A stretch of DNA of 64,000 bases from Effrenium voratum (taxonomy: Eukaryota; Sar; Dinophyceae; Suessiales; Symbiodiniaceae), in the NCBI GenBank assembly GCA_963377175.1, contig CAUJNA010002112.1, forward strand, positions 648,997-712,996, given 5' to 3'. The first letter of the stretch is position 1, and every line of letters begins with the position of its first letter. The notes beneath the pieces were generated by a model. That model was not told the origin of the DNA. It saw nothing but the letters and a program-made list of their open reading frames with translations, and made no database searches. Both the position numbers and the translations under genes were made by a program. Shown here piece by piece: positions 34,135 through 45,100 of the stretch.

Positions 34135-34607
34135 TGACTCTCCAGCACATTGGTTTGACCTCCCAAAACACCTCTGACTGGAGTCGCATGACCCTTACAC
34201 AAATGGTTGGTCCTTGCCCAAAATAAAGCATGCACCCATGCTTGTCAAAAGGCTCCATGTATTAACTCCAAAATCGAGTCTTCGCCTAGTTCCCAGCGCC
34301 GGTTTGGTCAGACAACACCGTCCCCCCGCTCTCTTGTTGTTTGGGGTCAGAAGGAGACAGCTGGATAAAGCGAATTTGCCTTCCCACCTGCGACCCAACT
34401 TGGAGGGAAAGTGCCAGGCGGGGTTTCGCCACAGGGAAACTACTTCCCTACCCTCAGGGTCCGGGTGCCTGGCCCGGACGAAAATCCAACTTTAAAAAAC
34501 TGTTTGCCCCCAAAATGATCACGGAATTCGGTGAGTTCCACCCTTTTGATGTGTAGTTTGAGGGTCTAGGTGGTTGTTTCCAAGAACTGTCGGGGTTCAT
34601 CGGCCTG

Positions 34608-34717
34608 CCTGGACGAACCCTCAAAATTCCAACTTAAAATGGGGCAAATTGCAAACCCAAACTTATGGAATTGGTGAATTCTTCAACTTTTCGATTTTGT
34701 TAGCTTGAGGGTCCAGG
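34608..34717. mobile_element. Family B element
   Basis: cctggacgaaccctcaaaat ... agcttgagggtccagg. Confidence 0.6.
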
Positions 34718-34938
34718 GGGTTAAAAAACTCCCATCATAAGCCCTAGGCCTAAGCGGTTTTGTAAGAAGCAACCCCAAACTGATGATTGGTGTGAGTTCC
34801 AACTCTTTTGTGGCATTGCTACTCTTGGTATGGTAGCAAAAAACCTTGCTTTTTGCAGACCCAGTAAAAATGAACAGAACCAAACAACTAAAAAACCAAA
34901 AAAACATGCCAAGAACCGTGAAGCTGGGTAGCCCTTGC

Positions 34939-35024
34939 GGCTCCAGAAAGGCCTTGGGTCCAAATACATCCCATACTCGCAACCAAAGTTCGGCGGGCTC
35001 GCCCGAGTCTTGGCGCAGGGCCAC
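34939..35024 (-). CDS. Exon-like segment of unknown product
   Basis: Bounded by CCCGAG before GTGGCC (35024) and a possible GC donor (34938). Two frames stay open and look equally coding: one reads VALRQDSGEPAELWLRVWDV then FGPKAF, the other WPCAKTRASPPNFGCEYGMY then LDPRPFW. It may be the next exon of the gene proposed at 36.2 kb, an upstream CCCH-gene exon, or the tail of the GDSL gene. Confidence 0.35.
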
Positions 35025-35547
35025 CTCGGGTCAGGGCGATCGAGTCCGGAGACTTAAACAACAAACCAAAACGCGCCAGGCAGTGGGAAGTCGAGTCTGG
35101 AGGGCATTCACTCAGTCAATCCGGTGTAATTTGTAAAACAATAAAATAACCAAACACAAACAAAAAACAAACAAACAAAAAACGCGCCAGGCAGTGGGGT
35201 TTGCGCCTGAACCCTATAAACAAGTTGGAGCACCAGTTGGATGGAGGCACTTGGAAGCGCCTGAACCCTCAATCTACGAATAAACAAGTGGACTATCAGT
35301 TGGATGGTTTATTTTTCGGGCTCATTCCACTTCCCATCGCACCAGCACGCTAGGGGAACCTGAAAACATTTTTTTTGCTGACCCAGTATTAATCAACCCC
35401 AGTTTGCTAGTAGGGGGGCTGTCCTGGGTGAAATGTGGGGAATCAGACCACTTTTGTAGGGGCCAAAAGCCACCCTATGAACAAACAGAGAATGTTTGCA
35501 TTACCAACCTAAAAAAAGGGTACCCTACCAATAAACATGGAACGTGA

Positions 35548-35684
35548 TACTGTAGATGGACGAAATCCATTTCGCACCACCTTTCAGAAACCCTGGAATG
35601 GTGCTTCCCCTGCAAATACCAACAAACAATGGGTTTCAGCCATGGTTTCAAAGTGGTGCGAAATTGATTTCGCAACCATCCACA
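35548..35684. mobile_element. Family A element
   Basis: tactgtagatggacgaaatc ... gtggtgcgaaattgatttcg then caaccatccaca. Confidence 0.75.
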
Positions 35685-36201
35685 CCCCCCTAAGGCGAAA
35701 ACCCACATGGCCAACGCCTTCAGCTCCCTCAATTGGCGGAACAGACATACCAGGCGTGCGGTGCCAAATTGTTGGTTTGAAGGGCAACCAAAAGGATACC
35801 CAACAAAAACCGACCACTTCTGGTGGATTCTTTAGTTTGAGCCAAACCCACATGCATAGGATGAACTGACGCGCAGCGAAATTAATTTGTCCATCCATCG
35901 CAAAAAATAATATTTCCAACGATCATGGAAGTGGAAAGGACTTTTCGAAAGGACTGTATTCCAAAAACCTCCTGCCAGCTGTCATGTCTGCAAGGGGGGA
36001 CCGTCCCTGCCTTCACCAGTCCACGCTAAGTTTCCTGTATCTCATGCTTCTCCAGCAGAGAGTTTTTTTCAAATGGAAAACCTTCTGGGAAAGCCTGAAA
36101 GGGGGGACGAACAGGACACTCCCTCTTTGAAGGCACATTTGGATACTCCAACTGCCCGGCTCCCTTCCAAGTACTATACCCGTGCTAAGGGCCCTGCAAG
36201 C

Positions 36202-36247
36202 AAAGCACGCACAGCAGGCACAATGGCAGAGAGCGCCGCGCACCCAT
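36202..36247 (-). CDS. Possible first exon with signal peptide
   Basis: An ATG at 36247 opens MGARRSLPLCLLCVL, with two Arg then a hydrophobic, Cys-containing core, a textbook secretory leader. It is followed by T before a GC donor. The frame closes at TAG soon after, as expected for intron. If real, it starts a gene between the GDSL and CCCH genes, whose next exon could be at 35024-34939. Confidence 0.3.
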
Positions 36248-36576
36248 CGCTCAAGGCCGCTCAAGGCTTGGCCAGTCTCACCAGTCCAAAGTATTTCTGG
36301 TTTCCATGTGGGGTCAGCTTCCAAAGCTGGGATTGTCGAAATTTGAGTTGGCCTACTCAGCGAACTCGCCACGAGTTCGCAAGCCACGGAAACCACCCGA
36401 AATCACATAAAACAAGTCACATGCGCCACACCAAAATGCCGAGGGAAATCACACGAAAGAAACCTTCAGGCCGATCTCTTCGCAAATTTGCCGAGCTCCG
36501 TCTGTGTCTTTCGACATGGGCTTCGCACGTTTTGAGCTGCGCGCGGATGGATGCACTCATAGCTTCCCCAGTCAGT

Positions 36577-36687
36577 CTCAGTTGTTCAGTGACCCTGGAA
36601 AAAAAGGGAACCCTTTTTTGGGAAGACCATTTTAGTGGGGCAGCCACTAAACAAAAACGGGAAAAAGGGAGCCACTGAACAACTGAG
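36577..36687. mobile_element. Family D element (111 bp)
   Basis: Same 15-base ends and core (gggaagaccattttagtggg) as the 6.05-kb copy, with indels only in A and G runs, so probably a recent dispersal. Confidence 0.85.
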
Positions 36688-37639
36688 CAGTGGTGTCTGC
36701 AAAAAACACAAACAAGCAAGAGGTGACCGGATATTGGTTGCCCTTTGGAGCAATCCAAGCGACTCCCATTTCTGAGATAAGACCTCACAACCAAATGACT
36801 GGGATAACAGCGAAAGGACACTGAGCATAAGTTAGCCCCAAAAGTGCACTTGAAAACCACCCAAAAGGAAAGAGGGTCCAGGTGCTTGATTCAATTGGAT
36901 ATGGGGAGTCACCAAAACACCATTGACTGGCTCACCAAATTCTTGCGGTGTGGACAATGTAGACTGGGGCCTCCACCCGCACTATTTTTGTAGCGATTTG
37001 CGGAATGGGTGTCTTTTTTGAGCTTACCCCGTTTTGTGGTGTGTTAAGGAAAGCATAAGGAAAACCACGCTTTTTTTTTGGGGGGGGGGTCTCAAAAAGA
37101 CGAGAGACACAAAATACTACCTTGGTGGTTCCCAGCCGTCCGGTTCCTTAGTTTTTGTCTTGGTTTTAGAGCGCAGCGGAAGTTTCCACTAAACCTGCAA
37201 AAGTTAAACTCTTTTCAGGGGATCGAAGGGGAACAGCCCAGGTACGGTTTGCTCAATATGTAGCAGAAGCTGAAACAACATGTTAGGTGCGCTACTTGGG
37301 CCAAGTGGAGGTAATACCTTTCCGGGTTTGTCGGTACCTTGCGAGGAGTATCAAATGACCCCAACGTGATACTTCAGGTACATCCTTATGCAATGTCAAC
37401 TCTGGATGAATCAAAGTGGTCGAGAAGTTCCTCAAGACTAGAAGGATCTCCTTTAGGGACGTCTTAGCGTCAGAAATTAGGGGGCAACCATGAGTGGTGA
37501 CGGAGTTGAATCCCCCGAGTTTTTGCGATAGGGGGATTGTCATCACTCCTTGAGTGATTTTCTCGGCAGCGTTGCGAGCTTCAACTGGCGTCTTCTTGGA
37601 GCTGCTTCTCCCCCCAAGCCGTGGCCCACGGCGTGCAAC

Positions 37640-37822
37640 TCAGCGTCCGCGTCGAGGTCGATTGGAGCCACAGGTCTGTGCTAAAGGTGTCAATCTTCTG
37701 CTGGCGGGTGAAGCGAGCTCCACACCAGCGAGCTGGCGACTCCTTGCCAGCAGGAAGTCAAGGAGCTGGCCCTGGCCAATATCAGCCTCGCAAACGACCA
37801 GTGGAGTCTCACCCTGTTCCCC
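37640..37822 (-). CDS. Exon-like GC-rich segment of unknown product
   Basis: A 183-base GC-rich block. The minus-strand frame beginning GGG GAA after CCGCAG at 37822 reads GETPLVVCEADIGQGQLLDF, LLARSRQLAGVELASPASRR and so on to TGA at 37642-37640. Other frames on both strands also stay open here, so neither strand nor frame is secure. A splice donor inside it (GT after LAG) is possible. No family is recognised. Confidence 0.35.
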   Translation of the reverse strand, partial: GEQGETPLVVCEADIGQGQLLDFLLARSRQLAGVELASPASRRLTPLAQTCGSNRPRRGR

Positions 37823-38607
37823 CTGCGGGGATAGAAGCAGCCACCAACCATAAGTCCAATTTTAAGTTGGGGAATTTGGGTGGGTCCAGCTAGATGTCGG
37901 TAGATTGACCGTTGATTCATAGTTTTCACAGACTCCCGGTGGGTACTGGGGAAACAATGGGGACATGTTGTTGGTCTTGTCTTGGTCCACATTTGGGGTG
38001 TACAGAAAAACCACATGTTTTGAGGATGAGAAAAGACATCTATAGTGTATCAAATATTAGATCCCCAAAACATTAGTGAAGACTGACTGCTTTCGATATT
38101 CAGTCTATACTAGGATGTAAGAAAGTTTTAGGGGAGACCACTTCTTTGAACTTGTTTCTCAAGGGACAGGGCTCCCTATATTTCCCCTTAAAACATCATC
38201 TCCACCAAGGAATACTCACCTTTCATGGTTGCCAAAAAGGTGATGTTTCAAACCACCCAAAAAGGGAAATATAGGAATCGACCCCTGAGAAGACCACTGG
38301 AGGTCAGCTTGGAGAGGCCCCTTTGCTCACCTTTTGAACGGCCGATGGGAGTACCTCGGTACGAAGCCATATGGAAGCTGTTGTTCACAGGGTGGAAATT
38401 TCGGATGAATGCACCCTCGGGTGATTGATGAGGGGTTCCTTTAAGTGGGGGCGATCACCTTTGGAGGGAACACCCCCCGCTCCCTACTTATAGGATGGGT
38501 TTATGAATCCGTGGTCAACGTTACTGGTGATCAGTTTGGCGCCATAGAAACGACTGCCGCAGCGGTCCAAGCAGCTTTCATGGATGTTGAGAGTAAAAAG
38601 TACATAG

Positions 38608-38717
38608 CTCAGACGCCCAGTGGCCAGGGGAAAAAAGGGGCATCTTTTTTTTGGGTTGAGTTTAAAGGGACCCCTTCCCAAAAAAAGGAAAAACAAGGAA
38701 CAACCACTGGGCAGCTG
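38608..38717. mobile_element. Family E element
   Basis: ctcagacgcccagtggcc ... cactgggcagctg, with the gagtttaaagggacccc core. Confidence 0.75.
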
Positions 38718-39277
38718 GGATAGAGTACATGCCTCAAAGGTGCTTGGCCGCGGGATAGATCCTTCAGAAACGAGGATCCAAAAGGGACACCTCAAGGCTC
38801 CTGAGGAACATGAGTACTCTTCCCAAACAAAACACGTACCTGAAACCTCAAACTGCCCAAACAAAAATGGTTTTTACCAACCATAATTTTGGGGACCACA
38901 GCTCATGTTGAAGTTGGATTTTTTGAGGGTCCGGGTATACCTCTCATAGCAAAAACTGACTTCCAGCACAGTCAAAACGCCTCACTTCAAGGGGTCCTCC
39001 CAGTTTTGACGGGGAGAACGGTCTGTCTTTCCCGTTTTCCTGGGGTTCAGGCAGGCCACCGGTAAACAATGGCTGGGTTCATGTTTCACCACCATTTGCC
39101 GTTCAGGATTGTCCTCCAAATTGGGTCCCAAGGCCATTCTTTTGATGGGAGCAAGGAACCCGTTCAGGATCAATTGGATTTACGCAAGGATTGTCAGCAT
39201 CCAATTTGGGTCCTTGCCATTCTTTTCTTAAAGGGCAAGGAACCCTAGGGTCTGGTTATCTAATTGTGACGATGGCC

Positions 39278-39375
39278 CAAGCTCTGTGTACGTGAAGCGT
39301 CTGCCGCCGATTTTCCCACACTCTTCGGCGACAGGCTTGATGCGACGCGACGAGTGACGAACACCCGGACGACTT
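39278..39375 (-). CDS. Weak exon candidate
   Basis: A GC-rich patch in otherwise AT-neutral repeat DNA. One minus-strand frame reads RIKPVAEECGKIGGRRFTYT then ELG, with mostly G/C third positions. No clear acceptor phase or family match was found, so it is only a flag. Confidence 0.2.
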
Positions 39376-39411
39376 CAGTTTGGCAATAGATGCTCACTCA
39401 AATCGTAAAAT

Positions 39412-39537
39412 TCTAGGGGTTGATTCCTCCATTATTTTCAACCATCGTTCTTTTCGAAAACCGGCTGTTTCCCTTGGGTTTTTGATGGTTTCCTGTACAG
39501 AAGGATCCCTGGAAAGAATGGGGAAGGTGCCCCTAGA
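39412..39537. mobile_element. Family J element
   Basis: tctaggggttgattcctcca ... ggaaggtgcccctaga, with the ttttcaaccatcgttctttt core. Confidence 0.7.
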
Positions 39538-41731
39538 AGAGTAAAAAACATCTTCAGAAGCGTGTGCTGTCCTGTCACTTTCTTGGAACGCATGTGTAAT
39601 GAGCTGCTATTGATTCATTATCAGTAACCCACTGCACGACGTGAGCAATGACCAAAAGCCATTGACTTTTGCTTCCACCAACGTGGCTATGAAGGTTCAT
39701 GAACCCTGAAACTACCCACAGAAGAGAATTCACCCCATAATTTGGGCGCAACGACCATTTTTTGGCTGATGCAAGACTTCTTGCGACCTATATCAGAACA
39801 GGTAGAACCACCTACTCGGATGGCCAGCAGTAATCGATTCTGGGCCCTCCTTTGTTGTGTGCTTTGCACCAAAGATCAATTGATCTCTGTCCGTTTCCCT
39901 CACCATCCGGACATGAAGGCAAGCATCACCAGCAGCCACACAGCTCTGACCTTGGTCAATGCTACCGAAGGGTTCATTTACCACCACTAAACCAGTGGGG
40001 CTTAGTATAAGCACATTCCTTTGCCTCAGGATGTTCATCCAAAATGGGTGAACCATTTTTTGTATTGGGGTTGAACCCCAGGGGTTAGACATCAGTTTGC
40101 CATCAGTTTGCCATCAGTTTCCAAGTGTCAACATCGGAAGATCGCATTCAGAGGAACCCAGCTGCATCAATGAATTCACCGCATGGGCAACCACGCCGGA
40201 CAAGTATGGTCCTTCAGAATGAGAATGCAATAATGATGAAATCGAGTTTGACTTGAAGACAAAACATACCTGCACAAAAGAAGCTGACATGGGTTCCGTG
40301 GTTTTTAAGGCAAACCAACAGGAAACCATGGTTTGGCGGGTCTCCGGGTCTCCCCAATTCACTATCATGATTTTGAGGCTACCCATTGGGTGGTTGTCTT
40401 TTCTCGACTTTTTCGCCAGGAAACCGAAGCCATCTTGTTTTTGATTTTGCCAATTGGTCGGTCCGTCGAGGTCCAACCAGAAAAATGACACACCCACATC
40501 TTCCAATTCAACAGGGATCCGGATGCATGACAACACCTGGACCTTGCAACTTGTAAATTGTAATTTCCATGTATTTTGGTGTTGAAAAAGCAACATGCTT
40601 CAAATGGTTGCAAAATGTATCTTTTAAGGAGCCCTGTTCAATTGTTGATGAATACACGGCTTCAAACCGACTGATATCTCGTCGTGCCTCTGAGATCCCG
40701 TCAAAGGGAACCCCAGGCTACTTGGAGCCATAGGGTAAAAGCAGATGCCACATGGAAACTATTCGTGTTCGCAAAAGGGACCCATAGTAGTACCTGGACC
40801 CTCAAAACTCCAACTCAAAAATGGGTTGTTGCCCTTTTTTTCTTGTCCTCTTTAAACAAATAGGTAGTTTGGGGTATGTTCTTTGGATCCTTGTTTAACT
40901 TGATAGAAGTTTGGTAACATCTACATGTTTCTGACACAGATTAGTTGGCTCTGCACCAAATGAGCATGATGAAGCTTCTTGGGGTTGCTCAATTCTATTT
41001 TGGAAGATACAGCCTCCATTCCACTAGCATGCAACCGTAGGGACAAGGCAGACATACCTTGCTCGATCTTGGTCAGATTTAATTCCACTGCAAAAAGTCC
41101 ACTCAGCTTCCTTGTAGTTGGTGGCTTTGAGCCCGGTGGATTGGTGGTCAAGGAGTGATTCCCATTTACCCTCCACAAAAACCCGGGGTTCAACTCCCCA
41201 AACCACCAATCCAAACCACCACCTAACGGTCACCTGACTGTTTGCTAGGAAGGGACACTATGGCTTCCAATTGCTTGTTCACCTCCTGGAAAATGAGGAA
41301 CTATTTCCACTAGTGATAGATTTCCGTTGAACCAACAAGGCAAGTCGAGCAGGAGCTAAGTCTGGAGATGACATCTCACGGGTATGTGCAAATAAGAGAC
41401 CTGTTGAGGATGCATTTGGGTGTGTCGTTTTTTTTGGGCGACCCCCCTCCCCCCGCTACAAAAAACAAGTGGGTGTCCTTGTTGTTTCCCTTTGAAAGCC
41501 AAAAAACAAAGATACCCTCCCTTCCACTAACATAGCACCTGTAGAAGGGTACCTGGAAGATAATTGTCCTCTTCAATGGACCCTCTGTCAGGTGCCATGA
41601 CAATGTGGGAGTGAGGATACCCTCAACAAAAGGTGCCATGAGAAGTAAACAAAACGAATCAACAAGTACCTTCCGGTCTGACAGACTTGCGAGAGATGGG
41701 CCAAGTCTTGGCCAGGGTTGAACGGGTAAAC

Positions 41732-41862
41732 TGCTCTGGTTGCGACATCCATTTCGCACCACGGTTGATGCAACCATGGTTGAAATCATTGTTTCTTTGT
41801 ATTGACAAGAATATCATCATTCCAGGGTCTCTTAGGTGGTGCAGAATTTCGTTCATCCACTC
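41732..41862. mobile_element. Family A element, diverged
   Basis: gttgcgacatccatttcgca ... ttccagggtctcttaggtgg then ttcgttcatccac. Confidence 0.65.
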
Positions 41863-42175
41863 TGCAAGCTAAGTTTGCAGAAGCTTCCTTGACAATCATG
41901 TTTCCAGTCACTCTACATATAGTAGTAGGAAGCCTGAATGGTCCTTAATTGTCCTAAATGTGTGTGTTGTTTTTTAGGGGCCCCCCCTAAGCAAGAAAAA
42001 GTTCTTTGCCCGGTGACTTTCGCTTAAAACTTAAAACCAACCCAAAGGACGTCACTGGGCCCAAGGCTTCCCTTCTCATGGCTCCGAACTCGAAATGGTG
42101 AGCCCCTTCTAAAGTTGTGCTTGTGAATAGGAAACCAACATGACACCCATCATTCAGTAAAACACGTTTTTTTTT

Positions 42176-45100
42176 TCAAAAGGGACACCAAAATGACCCC
42201 CCCCCACCCACCCTCCATTTTACGGGGCCACTGTTTTGAGCACCAAAATGCACATCACACCGCGCGGCCTCCGTCGCGTCGGAGACCAGCGAGCTGTCCG
42301 GTGAGTCCGGACTCGTGCCGTCGCAGCCCAAGGCTTGGCGCAAAGGAGCGTATTCCCAAAGCCGGTCGTAGCCGCGACGGTTCAGATGGATATCGTCCTC
42401 AAAACAAAAAGTTGGAGCCTCACCCCTACCTTGGTCTTGCAAAAACCCGCAAAAACAGGGCCCTTCTTGAGTTTGCTCTTGGTCGAAAAAAGAAAATCGG
42501 CCAAAGGCCTGCTTTTTCAGGGTCCTGTAAGATCAAGGCTAGGGTTCAAACCACCATTGGAACAATGCGGGTTAATATAACCACCATTGTTTTTCTAAGG
42601 ATGTTCATCATCCAAAATGGGTCAACCATTCTTTTAATGGGGGTTGAACCCCAGGGTCACAGTTCCAACTTAACAATGGGTTATTGCAACTCAAGATTAT
42701 GATGCAGATTCCCTTTATGGGTAGGTTGAGGGTTCAGGTTGACGTTTTATTGCGCCTGGGTTTCTAAGTTGCGTTCCGTCGCGAACTAGCAAGCAAAGCA
42801 ACTACCGCAACCTCCGGCCTGACAACTAAAACGAGGTTGAAATAACGGGGCGCTCCAAAGAAGCCGAGCAAAGAATGGGCAGGCGTGGCTGTATCAAGGG
42901 GGAATAATCAAATAAGGAAAAGGCAAATGCCCACAACAGAAACCAAAGCTTTAACTCAACAATGATCAATGTTTATTTGCCTATATGGGAAAATTCCCAA
43001 CAACATGGCAAGTCAGCATTGGGCAACCCATTCCAACGCTGTGCTTTCCTTGCCCAGGACATTCCTTCAATGGCAGGACGTGTCATATTGATTAGCATTT
43101 GTATTATCAGATGTATGAACATGTATTAAGGTTAGGACACCGAGTAGTCTGACATCTTATAACATGATATGAACAACCATCCCGTTCACTATGTAATTTA
43201 CCTCTCGTGACTACAGACTACAGCGTTCATGTGCAGATTATATTTGTCTAATGGGTACATACACTTCAAATGTTTGGCGAGCTTCACTCTAACTGTTCTT
43301 TAATCCACCTGGTGAAAGCGAGCAAAGTGAGATGAGAAAGGACAAGTATGGCGGATGGACAAACTCCATTTCGCGCCGACTTGACACCATGGAAAAGCAT
43401 TCTTTGTTGGTATGTACAGGGGGAATTGTATCATTCCAGGGTTTCTTAGGTGGCGCAAAATGGATTTCGTCCATCCACAGTATGTTTGAGTCAAGCAGCT
43501 CCAAGAGCACGCACGCTTTACGGACAAACAGTAGACAGCGTCTAATGATCCTTCGCACGCCGCGGCCCAACTCGTTAAATTTGCATCATCACTACTTGGG
43601 GTCTCCATGACACTTTAAGAATGGGTCCACGACCCCTTCAATGACCCTTCGTGTAAGGGTCATGGAGACTCCAAAAGGAAGACAACACGCGGGCTAGCAA
43701 CGGAGGAACAATCATGTATCAAGAACAAGGACCTCATAAAGTCCTCCTGGCGATCTCGCTACCCCCCCCCCCCCCCCCACGCTCCGCCACCTGGAAACGT
43801 TCGATGAGTTGCCCCGATCTCAAGGTGCCCTAAGACTTGCAGCCACCCGGCCATGGGTTAAAAGCCCGTACACCCAGTGAACATTCAAATCCCCACTAAA
43901 ATAGGTTCTAAAACGGGTGGTGAATTCACCTACCCCAAAATGGGATCCCATTGGTTTTGACCCACAGCCACCCATCCCCGTCGCCTGGAAATATGTGGGG
44001 TCGCTGTGGCGGGCGAAGCTGCCGCCGAAGATGGTGGACACATTCACAAAGGCCACCGCCTTAGCCTCGGCCGCCTGCTTCCTCGTGAGCAAAGAAACCA
44101 AAAAAATTGGGCGGCCGCGTGGCGATTCTTTTTACTTGGGGGGGGGCACAGTACTTCAAGTCATCGCTCTAAGTTGACCCTCAACATGCCCAGCCTTGAA
44201 CATGGGGCAACTTGCAACCCGAAATTATGGAATTGGTGGAATGGCAGTTATCTGGGGTTTGTACCTCTAGCGTTTACACGATACCCTCCCCAGCTACCTA
44301 CTGCAATGGGAACTGGCTTGGACCTGAGCATTGCTCGTGCCGCTTTGTAGGTTCCCTCGTGTCCAACCCACCTCCAAGCCAAAATATGACTGCAGGAATG
44401 TTCAGCCGGGGCAGGGAGATGAACCAAGTCTTTGAGGGGCAGTTACCCAGGTGTGTAAAAGGAGTTCTCCCTTCATTGACCCTCAGATATTTTCCTGCTT
44501 GGCACTCCGAAACTTATTGACTTTTGGTTCTACCACGCTTGAACAGGTTTTACAGGCCCTAAATTGGGGATGATTGAGAAATCAGGCAGTAGAAACACCT
44601 CCCAAAAAACACAAATCGTTGGATGATTTCAAGTTGGAATTTTGAGGGTCCAGGTAAGCACGTGTCCAGCAGATTGCCCCAGAAATTATTGTTGGTGAAT
44701 TCCAACTCTTTTCTCCTCAAAATTACCTTAAACATGTGGTATTGCTCACATTTACTGAAATGAATACATGTTGTTACCTCCAAGTTGGTTTTAAAGGAAA
44801 TCGATTTCACTACCCGACATATATTTGTTCACTGGGCTTCAGCAAATGGAAGTAATGTTGACCCCATATTCATCAACCAACCTGTTTACGAAAATTGGGG
44901 GGGTGGTGTTTGGCCCCTCCAAAAGTGGTTTAGGGTTGATTTAATCCGGGGTAAACATTGTTGGGAACCGAAAGGGCTTCCCAAGGTAAATGCAGTGTTT
45001 ACCCCCCAAAAAAAACAAACAAAACACATGTCTTTCAGACAATGTGAGCAACACCACATTTTTAAGAGACGTTTGAGGGTCCAGGCAAATGCAGTGTTTC

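Larger units (their letters stand above)
33214..42175. other. Interval between the GDSL and CCCH genes
   Basis: About 9 kb of mainly repeat-derived sequence (families A, B, D, E, G and J). It carries the weak exon candidates at 39.3, 37.6-37.8, 36.2 and 34.9 kb. These could be the GDSL tail, an extra gene, or the missing 5' exons of the CCCH gene; the sequence alone does not decide. Confidence 0.5.

Noticed and set aside
36073..36678. 201-residue plus-strand frame
   Set aside because: It ends inside a family D element and lies opposite the coding strand. No motif was recognised.
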